DNA of 7,026 bases, from contig CALNBV010000277.1 of the NCBI GenBank assembly GCA_937874515.1, positions 1 through 7,026 on the forward strand, read 5' to 3'. Source of the DNA: an uncultured Paenibacillaceae bacterium (lineage in GTDB: Bacteria > Bacillota > Bacilli > Aneurinibacillales > Aneurinibacillaceae). Positions 1 to 5,474 of the stretch are shown here, in pieces. The position numbers and the translations under genes were made by a program. Each line of letters starts with the position of its first letter. Position 1 is the stretch's first letter. Below the pieces are notes generated by a model. That model saw only the letters and a program-made list of their open reading frames with translations. It ran no database searches and was not told the DNA's origin.

Positions 1-836
1 TTTATACAGGGATGGATATTGGCACTGCAAAGGCGACAATGGAAGAAAGAGCCCAGGTACCCCATCATCTGATTGATATTTGCCATCCTGATGAATCCTT
101 TACGGTGGCTAATTTTCAGGAAAAAACGAAAGAGCTAATTACAGATATTAATAAAAAGGACCGTTTACCCATGATTGTGGGGGGGACTGGTCTATATATT
201 CAATCTGTTTTATATACTTATCATTTTTCCGATGCTGGTGAAGACCCACTCTATCGTGAAAAAATGGAACAATTGGCGTTAAAGGAAGGAAATAATGTTC
301 TCCATTCCCATTTGGCACAGGTTGATCCTCTCACAGCCCAGCGCCTCCATCCTAATGATATAAAACGGGTAATTCGTGCCCTAGAAATTCATCATTTAAC
401 AGGGGAAACCATGGTTCAGTTCCAGAAACGCAGTCAACAATCCCCCTATGACTTATTGTTACTTGGATTGAATATGGAACGCAGCCTACTTTATGAACGA
501 ATTAACCAGCGGGTGGATCGAATGGTGCAAGAGGGATTAATTGAAGAAGTGGAACAATTGCTTGCTAGAGGGTATAATTGTAATTATCGTTCCATGCAAG
601 CGCTAGGATATAAAGAAATGGTTGCTTATTTACAAGGGGAAATGAATAAAGAAGAAGCCATTGAGTTGATTAAAAAAAGAACCAGAAATTTTGCAAAACG
701 GCAATTAACCTGGTTTAGGAACATGAAAGATGTTGTCTGGTTTGATTTGACACCAGGGTATGAGGATCCAGAAGACCAGTATCTGAGAATTTATCAACTG
801 GTTGCAGGAAAGTTCAGGCAGGCGACGAATATATAA
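1..836 (+). CDS. miaA: tRNA dimethylallyltransferase MiaA, 5'-truncated by window edge
   Basis: MiaA transfers a dimethylallyl group from DMAPP to N6 of A37 in tRNAs that read UNN codons, giving i6A. The reading frame is open from base 3 (Y-T-G before the first Met), so the ATG at 12 is an internal Met, as in the family's conserved Y-x-G-M-D-I-G-T-A-K. The N-terminal P-loop (usually GPTxxGKT), about 35-40 residues, lies before the window. Visible family landmarks are MDIGTAK, PHHLIDI, the VGGTGLY loop (catalytic Thr codon at 186-188), RLHPNDIKRVIRALE, the ALGYKEM segment and the C-terminal FAKRQLTWFR. The tRNA-binding insertion is present and the end is intact. hfq starts 31 nt downstream with no terminator between, the usual Bacillota pair and probably one transcript. 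The assignment is very secure. Confidence 0.97.
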   Translation, partial: YTGMDIGTAKATMEERAQVPHHLIDICHPDESFTVANFQEKTKELITDINKKDRLPMIVGGTGLYIQSVLYTYHFSDAGEDPLYREKMEQLALKEGNNVLHSHLAQVDPLTAQRLHPNDIKRVIRALEIHHLTGETMVQFQKRSQQSPYDLLLLGLNMERSLLYERINQRVDRMVQEGLIEEVEQLLARGYNCNYRSMQALGYKEMVAYLQGEMNKEEAIELIKKRTRNFAKRQLTWFRNMKDVVWFDLTPGYEDPEDQYLRIYQLVAGKFRQATNI

Positions 837-867
837 AAAATGATAAAGATATATAGGAGGTATTCTC

Positions 868-1098
868 ATGGCTAATACCATTAATATTCAGGACACATTT
901 TTAAACCATTTACGGAAGGAAAATGTTCCTGTGACCATCTATCTCGTCAATGGTTTTCAACTGCGTGGTCTAATTAAAGCCTTTGATAATTTTACGGTTG
1001 TCATTGATACGGAAGGAAAACAACAATTGGTGTATAAGCATGCAATCTCTACGTTTATGCCTCAACGTCCGGTTTCATTAGCACCGGATAATGAATAA
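868..1098 (+). CDS. hfq: RNA chaperone Hfq
   Basis: A 76-residue Sm-like protein that forms a hexameric ring and binds U-rich sRNA tails (proximal face) and A-rich RNA (distal face). Visible are Q8-D9 of the N-terminal helix, the Sm1 strand region IYLVNGFQLRG (about 24-34), the DNFTV strand and the Sm2 signature YKHAIST (56-62). The rim tetrad is R-K-E-N (16-19) where E. coli has RRER. This Bacillota-type rim is known from B. subtilis Hfq to carry less RNA-annealing activity. The C-terminal tail is short (about 14 residues), unlike the long tail of E. coli Hfq. The ATG has the SD AGGAGG at 855-860 with 7 nt spacing. It follows miaA and ends in a strong terminator, so it closes the operon. Confidence 0.98.
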   Translation: MANTINIQDTFLNHLRKENVPVTIYLVNGFQLRGLIKAFDNFTVVIDTEGKQQLVYKHAISTFMPQRPVSLAPDNE

Positions 1099-1110
1099 TA
1101 TAAATAAATC

Positions 1111-1134
1111 GCCGGGGAAACCCGGCTTTTTTTT
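1111..1134 (+). terminator. Intrinsic terminator of the miaA-hfq transcript
   Basis: A perfect 6-bp stem GCCGGG/CCCGGC (1111-1116 with 1121-1126) is capped by a GAAA tetraloop (1117-1120) and followed directly by eight T residues (1127-1134). It lies 12 nt after the hfq stop. This is a textbook Rho-independent terminator. Confidence 0.95.
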
Positions 1135-1146
1135 ATTGCTAAGAAA

Positions 1147-1188
1147 AAAAGCCCGTTTTTTAAATTAATGGGAAACCATTGGGTTTTT
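1147..1188 (+). terminator. Possible second, weaker terminator hairpin
   Basis: The outer arms AAAAGCCC (1147-1154) and GGGTTTTT (1181-1188) pair with one G-U. Inside sits a small hairpin AATGG-GAAA-CCATT (1167-1180). The unpaired stretch 1155-1166 makes the structure asymmetric. With an A-run before and a T-run after, it could be a backup terminator, possibly in both directions. It could also belong to the leader of the next gene. The U-run is mostly consumed by the stem, so confidence is low. Confidence 0.3.
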
Positions 1189-1205
1189 CATACGTATGGT
1201 AATAC
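1179..1205 (+). promoter_or_regulatory. Weak candidate promoter for the small-gene cluster
   Basis: A TGG-TAATAC element at 1197-1205 resembles an extended -10 (TGn followed by a -10-like hexamer). TTGGGT at 1179-1184 could serve as -35, although the 15-nt spacing is short. Transcription would start near 1212, just before the SD at 1224. A new promoter is expected here because the hfq terminator lies upstream, but the match is poor. Confidence 0.25.
1189..1198. promoter_or_regulatory. Perfect 10-bp palindrome, possible operator
   Basis: CATACGTATG is a perfect palindrome in the short region between the hfq terminator and the DUF4870 gene. It overlaps the weak candidate promoter, which is where a dimeric repressor could bind. 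No regulator family is recognised from it, and a palindrome this short can occur by chance. Confidence 0.25.
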
Positions 1206-1223
1206 TAAGAAGTATAATTGTTT

Positions 1224-1230
1224 AAGGAGG
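1224..1230 (+). promoter_or_regulatory. SD that fixes the DUF4870-protein start
   Basis: AAGGAGG lies 8 nt before ATG 1239. An in-frame TTG at 1218 lies upstream of this site and has no SD of its own, and the SD would then be inside the coding region. ATG 1239 is therefore the start. Confidence 0.9.
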
Positions 1231-1238
1231 TATTTTTC

Positions 1239-1559
1239 ATGGACCGGAAACCATCTGCAATATTAATTCATGCCAGCGCCTTTTTTGCTCCTTTTATTGT
1301 TCCTATTATTTTTATCCTGATTGCAACGGAGCGGGGGGTTAAAGACTTAGCTATAGAAGGAATGCTCTTTCATGTGATTATGGGAATAGGTTTTACGATT
1401 TCTTCTTTTTTAACCGCAACAATCATTGGAGCAATCATAGGAATTCCTCTTTTCATAGCCCTTGGGATCGTTTATATAGTCTACCCCATTAAAGGCATTA
1501 TTCGAGCCGTCAATGATGAAGAATTTCATTATCCTGTGGTTTCCCAGTGGGTTAGATAA
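1239..1559 (+). CDS. Small DUF4870-type membrane protein
   Basis: A 106-residue integral membrane protein. Hydrophobic segments lie at about 8-29, 42-62 and 63-88, with short charged links and a polar C-terminus. The pattern fits DUF4870 proteins (YtcA/TMEM-like small bacterial membrane proteins): a first helix containing P-F-I-V-P, a polar bend before the second helix (A-I-E-G-M-L-F at 38-44), a glycine-rich third helix, then a cytoplasmic-type tail with N-D-E-E-F-x-Y-P that matches the family's usual Y-x-Y-P ending. The family has no established function. The start is ATG 1239, with AAGGAGG 8 nt upstream. The gene lies after the hfq terminator and is the first of three small genes on the same strand. 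The family call rests on motif memory, not a search. Confidence 0.8.
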   Translation: MDRKPSAILIHASAFFAPFIVPIIFILIATERGVKDLAIEGMLFHVIMGIGFTISSFLTATIIGAIIGIPLFIALGIVYIVYPIKGIIRAVNDEEFHYPVVSQWVR

Positions 1560-1574
1560 GTGTAAGGTTCTAAA

Positions 1575-1624
1575 CTTCCAATTAATGCATATACATATAA
1601 AGGTTTGAATGCTTTAATTGGAGG
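1575..1624 (+). promoter_or_regulatory. Long inverted repeat that would hide the next gene's SD
   Basis: Bases 1575-1590 pair with 1609-1624: 15 pairs over 16 positions, with one G-U and one internal U-U mismatch, around an 18-nt loop. The right arm contains most of the SD GGAGGG (1620-1625) of the 56-residue gene at 1632. In RNA this would block ribosome access. No T-run follows, so it is not a terminator. It could be a translational switch, an RNA thermometer, a processing site or a DNA operator. The pairing is read directly from sequence; the function is inference. Confidence 0.5.
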
Positions 1625-1631
1625 GATTGCT

Positions 1632-1802
1632 ATGTATTTAGGTGTGTTTAATTTGGAACAACGCCTTGAACAGATGAAGAAACTTATAAAGGAAAAAAAA
1701 CGTCTTAAGGAAATGTTAGATGATGATATAAAGGGTATTGAAAGAGATATAAAAAGCCTGGAAGGCATGATTGAGAACCCACGGAAAAAAGTTACTGTTT
1801 AA
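1632..1802 (+). CDS. 56-residue coiled-coil protein of unknown function
   Basis: No family is recognised. After a short hydrophobic start (M-Y-L-G-V-F), residues 7-48 are almost entirely Lys, Glu, Asp, Arg and Leu/Ile/Met. The spacing is heptad-like (for example 29, 36, 40, 43, 47), predicting a single long coiled-coil helix. A breaker N-P follows at 49-50, then a basic tail. There is no Cys, no signal peptide and no membrane segment. The ATG at 1632 has GGAGGG at 1620-1625 with 6 nt spacing. An in-frame TTG at 1605 has no properly spaced SD and lies in the loop of the upstream hairpin, so it was not chosen. The gene is 72 nt after the DUF4870 gene and 48 nt before the next one, in the same direction. 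A small oligomerising or partner-binding protein is plausible but unproven. Confidence 0.65.
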   Translation: MYLGVFNLEQRLEQMKKLIKEKKRLKEMLDDDIKGIERDIKSLEGMIENPRKKVTV

Positions 1803-1804
1803 AT

Positions 1805-1838
1805 GCAGGTAAGTTAACATTTATAGGGTCTTATCTGC
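1805..1838 (+). other. Short inverted repeat between two small genes
   Basis: GCAGGTAAG (1805-1813) pairs with CTTATCTGC (1830-1838) over 9 bp with one G-U, around a 16-nt loop. It starts 2 nt after a stop codon and ends 12 nt before the next GTG. There is no T-run. It may be a processing or stability element, or chance. Confidence 0.3.
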
Positions 1839-1850
1839 GAAAAGAAGAAG

Positions 1851-2144
1851 GTGAGGGCTATAAATCGGCGAGAATTTAGGAGTTATTCCCGGCAAAATCC
1901 TGATTTTGTTCTATGGGCCAAACAAACTCCTGAAGTGAAAACCTGGCTAAAAGAAAGTAAAGGAGATTTTCAAATTCTTGTAGACGAATGGGAAAAAACA
2001 AAACTTCCTTCTGTGAAAAGAAAACAGACAGTAAAAGCTGTGGCTGATTCTGTGAAAGATGTGCAACAATTTGTGCAACAAGTCCAAACTTTTATAAGCC
2101 AGGTTAAACAAATCCATGAACGGGTAAAAACCCTCAAAAGTTAA
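1851..2144 (+). CDS. 97-residue charged helical protein, possibly YlbD-like coat protein
   Basis: The protein is soluble, with no signal peptide or membrane segment and no Cys. The N-terminal part (about 7-50) has an aromatic-rich pattern: F-R-S-Y-S-R-Q-N-P at 9-17, then W residues, then D-E-W. A basic link follows (about 52-60) and then a C-terminal helix rich in Val, Gln and Lys (about 61-97). This arrangement recalls the YlbD putative spore-coat family (an F-x-x-F-x-x-x-H-P-like start, an E-W motif, then a Gln-rich helix), but the likeness is weak and from memory. The GTG at 1851 is the only usual start in the open frame, which is closed upstream by TAG at 1824. Its SD is poor: an AAGAAGAAG run directly abuts the start, so translation may be weak or coupled. 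The gene ends in a terminator whose stem overlaps its last codons. Confidence 0.65.
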   Translation: MRAINRREFRSYSRQNPDFVLWAKQTPEVKTWLKESKGDFQILVDEWEKTKLPSVKRKQTVKAVADSVKDVQQFVQQVQTFISQVKQIHERVKTLKS

Positions 2145-2166
2145 GCTTTTTGAGGGTTTGTATTTT
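2128..2166 (+). terminator. Intrinsic terminator overlapping the end of the 97-residue gene
   Basis: The 12-bp perfect stem AAACCCTCAAAA/TTTTGAGGGTTT (2128-2139 with 2148-2159) has an 8-nt loop and a T-rich tail GTATTTT (2160-2166). The TAA stop (2142-2144) lies in the loop, so the left arm encodes the last residues. It separates the small-gene cluster from the efflux operon. Confidence 0.8.
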
Positions 2167-2210
2167 GCTCCGTTTTTGTCGAATTATAGATAAATATGTC
2201 TTATTATACC

Positions 2211-2238
2211 TTGATTTTTTTACTTGTTAGGTTACAAT
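2211..2238 (+). promoter_or_regulatory. Probable sigma-A promoter of the efflux operon
   Basis: TTGATT (2211-2216) and TACAAT (2233-2238) lie 16 nt apart, close to the sigma-A consensus TTGACA/TATAAT, in AT-rich sequence just after a terminator. Transcription would start near 2245, giving a leader of about 80 nt before the permease GTG. A second, weaker pair (TTGTCG at 2177, TATTAT at 2202, 19 nt apart) is possible. Confidence 0.5.
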
Positions 2239-2279
2239 AAAAACTGATTCACGCGAGGAGAGATCACCGCTTTTTTTAA

Positions 2280-2314
2280 TTCTTCAATGAAAAATCTCAA
2301 GAGAACTTGAAGGG
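2280..2314 (+). promoter_or_regulatory. Leader inverted repeat touching the permease SD
   Basis: CTTCAA (2282-2287) pairs with TTGAAG (2307-2312), extended by two T-G wobbles to 2280/2314. The right arm overlaps the SD AAGGGGAG (2310-2317). An alternative local stem TCAAG-AGAA-CTTGA (2297-2310) uses some of the same bases. Seven Ts (2271-2277) lie just upstream. The stem is short, so a regulatory role is only a possibility. Confidence 0.3.
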
Positions 2315-2323
2315 GAGATCGAG

Positions 2324-5300
2324 GTGAAAATTGCAGATTTTTCGGTGAAGAGACCCGTTACAATTGCAATGTTAATGATTGCCATTTGTTTATTCGGATT
2401 CGTCTCTTTACCGATGTTAAAAGTAGATTTATTGCCAGAATTAAATTTGCCAGTCTCTGTTGTCGTCACTAATTATGAAGGCGCAGCACCAGGTGAGGTT
2501 GAAAAAAGAATTACCAAACCTATTGAAAATGTAGTGGGTACGGTTAGTAATGTGAAGACCATTCAATCTGTGTCTACAACTGGTTCCTCCCAGGTCATTG
2601 TGCAATTTGATTGGGGAACAGATATGGACCAGGCTGCCCTGGATTTAAGGGAAAAAGTAGATTTAATCTCTGGAGCCCTTCCTAAAGAAGCTGGTTCACC
2701 TACAGTCATGAAGTTAGACCCAAATAGCACACCAATCATCACTCTGGCTCTTTCAGGAAAACAGGATGTAGTTGAACTTAAGAAAACTGCAGAAAACCTG
2801 ATTAAACCCCGTTTGGAAAGAGTGGTTGGAGTTGCTTCGGTGAATATCACCGGAGGGAAAGAACGCCAGATTAATCTCACAGCGAACCCTGATCAATTAA
2901 AGGACAAGGGTATCTCCATTGAACAGATTCAGCAAACCCTCATGTCTCGAAACCTGTCAGGTTCTGCAGGAAGTTTGACCCAGGATGGAAAGAATATAAA
3001 TATTCAAGTGAATGGCGAGTTTGAAACCATCGATGACTTGAAGAAAGCCCCGATTAATTTGCCTGGAGGGGGAATTATTCCGTTATCTGATGTGGTGACT
3101 GTAGAAGATGGGTTTAAAACGGTGACCCAACAAACCTATGTAAATGGAAGCCCAAGTGTTGGAATTAGTATTGTGAAAGCTTCAGGGGCGAATACCGTAT
3201 CTGTTTCCAATGATGTTTTTAAAGAAATAGAATCTCTTAAACCTTTATTGGCTAAAGATGTACAAGTATCAACCATCTTAGATAACTCCATTTTTATTAA
3301 AGATTCCATTAACACGGTTCTGCAACATGCCATTGAAGGGGCTTTATTGGCCATTGTTATTCTTTATTTATTTTTACACAATTTCCGCTCAATGGTTGTC
3401 GTCGCTATCGTTATTCCGATTTCCGTCATTTCCACCTTCTCCTTAATGTATTTTACCGGTCAAACCATTAATCTAATTTCTCTTGCTGGATTAACCCTGG
3501 GATTAGGTTCCCTTGTGGATTTTGCCGTCGTCGTTTTAGAAAGCATATTCCGCAAACGGCAACAGGGGCTTAAAGCGGATATTGCCGCAATTCTGGGCAC
3601 AAAAGAAGTGGGTACAGCGGTTATGGCTTCTGCCTTGGCACAAATTGCTGTATTTTTACCTATTGTTTTCGTAAAAGGGTTGGCTTCCGAATTGTTTGCT
3701 CCTCTTGCGTTAACTGTTGTTTTCTCTCATATTGCCGCTTTAGTAGCAGCAATTACCCTGGTTCCAATGATGTCTTCTAAATTATTAAAAGGCGAAATCG
3801 AAAATGAGGATCAGATTTTACAATCCAACAAAAAGACACCTGTTGTTTGGTTTCAGAAAAAATTCCATCGTTTAAAAGAAAAATATGGACAAATGATTTA
3901 TTGGTCCTTAAACAATCCGAAAAAAGTCATTTGGTCCTCAATTATCCTTCTTGGAATTTCTATTATTCTTTTCTTTACTCCTTTAGTGGGAAAAGAATTA
4001 ATGCCAGGCATGGATCAGGGGAATATTTCAATTTCTGTCCAATTGCCAGAAGGTTCTACTCTTGAACAAACGGAAAAAATAACGAGCCAAGTGGAAGGGA
4101 TTTTAAGCAAATTTCCTGAAAAGCAATTAATCTATACATCTACCGGGAATTCCAGTGCCCTTGGTTCTCAAAGTGTGGCTATGGATCGGGCATCCATCCA
4201 ATTTAAATTAGTTTCAGGATCAGAACGTTCTCGTTCCACAGAGGAAGTGGTGGAGGATTTACGCAATCAATTAAAGAAAATAACCGGTGCCCAGTTAACT
4301 GTTAATGCCACAGATTCAACCAGTATGGGCGGGTCTGCTATTTCAATTTCCATTACAGGGGAAGATTTAGCTACATTGACTGACATCAGTGATGTAGTTG
4401 TTGAACTTGTAAAAGGAGTAGAGGGAACTCGTAACGTTGCTTCTTCTTTAGAATCTGTAACAGACGAGTATCAGGTGAAAGTAAATAACGTAATGGCAGC
4501 TCAATATGGCTTAAGCACCAATCAAATCATTAGTGCGATTCGTGTTGCTTTTGACGGGCAGGTCGTTACCCAGTTCCGAACAGGAGAAGATCAAATTAAT
4601 GTTCGCCTCCAGTATCCTTCGGAATTCCGCACCAATAAAAACAATTTAAATGAACTTGTGATTACTCCACCAACAGGGGCGAAGATCCCGGTTTCCATGG
4701 TAGCAGAGGTGAAAAAAACCCCAGTTCCTCAACAAATTATGAGATCTAATCAAGCTCGTGAGGTTCAAATTACAGGGGATATTAGCGGACGGAACCTTCA
4801 ACTAGTAACCAATGACATTAAGCAAAAAATAGCTGGCTTAGAATTGCCAGAAGGTTACTTTGTTAAGGCGGGTGGAGAAACTGAAGAAATGACGGAATCC
4901 TTTTCCAGTCTGGGACTAGCTATTATTTTGTCCATCATTCTGGTTTACATGGTCATGGCCAGCCAATTTGAATCCTTATTCCATCCGTTTATTATTATGT
5001 TCTCAATCCCTCCTACCTTTATTGGGGTGGTTCTTGGTTTAATCGTAACGGGACAAAGTTTAAGTGTAACTGCCTTAATGGGGTACATCATGCTGATTGG
5101 GATTGTGGTGAATAATGCCATTGTGCTTGTGGATTACATTAATACCCTTCGCAAAGAAGGGATGGAGCGTACCGAGGCGATTCTTAAAGCAGGACCCGTT
5201 CGCCTTCGTCCTATTTTAATGACTACATTAACAACGGTTTTAGCTATTCTTCCTCTGGCCTTTGGGGGAGGGGAAGGCAGTGAAGGACAGGCACCACTTG

Positions 5301-5455
5301 CTGTTGTTGTAGCATTTGGATTGACTTTCTCCACATTAATTACCCTAATCCTTGTTCCTGTGGTGTATACTTTATTTGAGGATTGGTTGCTTAAAAAGAA
5401 GCATCGTCGATTAGAAAAACGAAATGCGAAGAAAACCCTTTTAGGAGAAAAATAA
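2324..5455 (+). CDS. RND-superfamily efflux permease (HAE1/AcrB type)
   Basis: A 1043-residue proton-driven exporter of the cytoplasmic membrane; AcrB has 1049 residues, and SwrC is the RND exporter of B. subtilis. The two-fold RND plan is complete. TM1 is at about 10-30, then a large extracytoplasmic loop (about 31-335), TM2-TM6 (about 337-480), a cytoplasmic link with TM7 at about 535-554, a second large loop (about 555-865), TM8-TM12 (about 866-1020) and a basic tail. Family motifs include G-A-A-P-G-E-V-E-K near the N-terminus and V-R-L-R-P-I-L-M-T in TM11. By alignment to AcrB, D407, R971 and T978 are kept (D399, R960, T967), but D408 is F400 and K940 is N930. The GTG start has SD AAGGGGAG with 6 nt spacing. 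The adaptor follows after 19 nt. The substrate cannot be told from sequence; drugs, surfactants or lipids are typical. Confidence 0.95.
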   Translation: MKIADFSVKRPVTIAMLMIAICLFGFVSLPMLKVDLLPELNLPVSVVVTNYEGAAPGEVEKRITKPIENVVGTVSNVKTIQSVSTTGSSQVIVQFDWGTDMDQAALDLREKVDLISGALPKEAGSPTVMKLDPNSTPIITLALSGKQDVVELKKTAENLIKPRLERVVGVASVNITGGKERQINLTANPDQLKDKGISIEQIQQTLMSRNLSGSAGSLTQDGKNINIQVNGEFETIDDLKKAPINLPGGGIIPLSDVVTVEDGFKTVTQQTYVNGSPSVGISIVKASGANTVSVSNDVFKEIESLKPLLAKDVQVSTILDNSIFIKDSINTVLQHAIEGALLAIVILYLFLHNFRSMVVVAIVIPISVISTFSLMYFTGQTINLISLAGLTLGLGSLVDFAVVVLESIFRKRQQGLKADIAAILGTKEVGTAVMASALAQIAVFLPIVFVKGLASELFAPLALTVVFSHIAALVAAITLVPMMSSKLLKGEIENEDQILQSNKKTPVVWFQKKFHRLKEKYGQMIYWSLNNPKKVIWSSIILLGISIILFFTPLVGKELMPGMDQGNISISVQLPEGSTLEQTEKITSQVEGILSKFPEKQLIYTSTGNSSALGSQSVAMDRASIQFKLVSGSERSRSTEEVVEDLRNQLKKITGAQLTVNATDSTSMGGSAISISITGEDLATLTDISDVVVELVKGVEGTRNVASSLESVTDEYQVKVNNVMAAQYGLSTNQIISAIRVAFDGQVVTQFRTGEDQINVRLQYPSEFRTNKNNLNELVITPPTGAKIPVSMVAEVKKTPVPQQIMRSNQAREVQITGDISGRNLQLVTNDIKQKIAGLELPEGYFVKAGGETEEMTESFSSLGLAIILSIILVYMVMASQFESLFHPFIIMFSIPPTFIGVVLGLIVTGQSLSVTALMGYIMLIGIVVNNAIVLVDYINTLRKEGMERTEAILKAGPVRLRPILMTTLTTVLAILPLAFGGGEGSEGQAPLAVVVAFGLTFSTLITLILVPVVYTLFEDWLLKKKHRRLEKRNAKKTLLGEK

Positions 5456-5474
5456 AGTAAGGGGGAGAAACTCC

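Noticed and set aside
12..14. ATG at 12 as the miaA start
   Set aside because: The frame is open to base 3 and encodes the conserved residues just before M-D-I-G-T-A-K, and the essential P-loop would be missing. The gene continues upstream of the window.
179..185. Run of seven G in miaA as a possible frameshift or phase-variable site
   Set aside because: It encodes the conserved V-G-G-T loop and the frame is intact on both sides. A seven-base run alone is weak evidence for slippage.
1213..1218. Perfect TATAAT as -10 for the DUF4870 gene
   Set aside because: Transcription would begin at about 1225, inside the SD at 1224-1230, and no -35 lies 16-18 nt upstream.
1529..1768. Minus-strand open frame of 79 codons
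   Set aside because: It lies antisense to the ends of two plausible + strand genes, has no SD and a low-complexity Ser/Phe/Ile composition typical of antisense shadows.
3847..4065. Alternative + frame inside the permease gene
   Set aside because: It overlaps TM7 and loop 2 coding of a complete 1043-residue RND protein in another frame, with no SD. The permease shows no frameshift.
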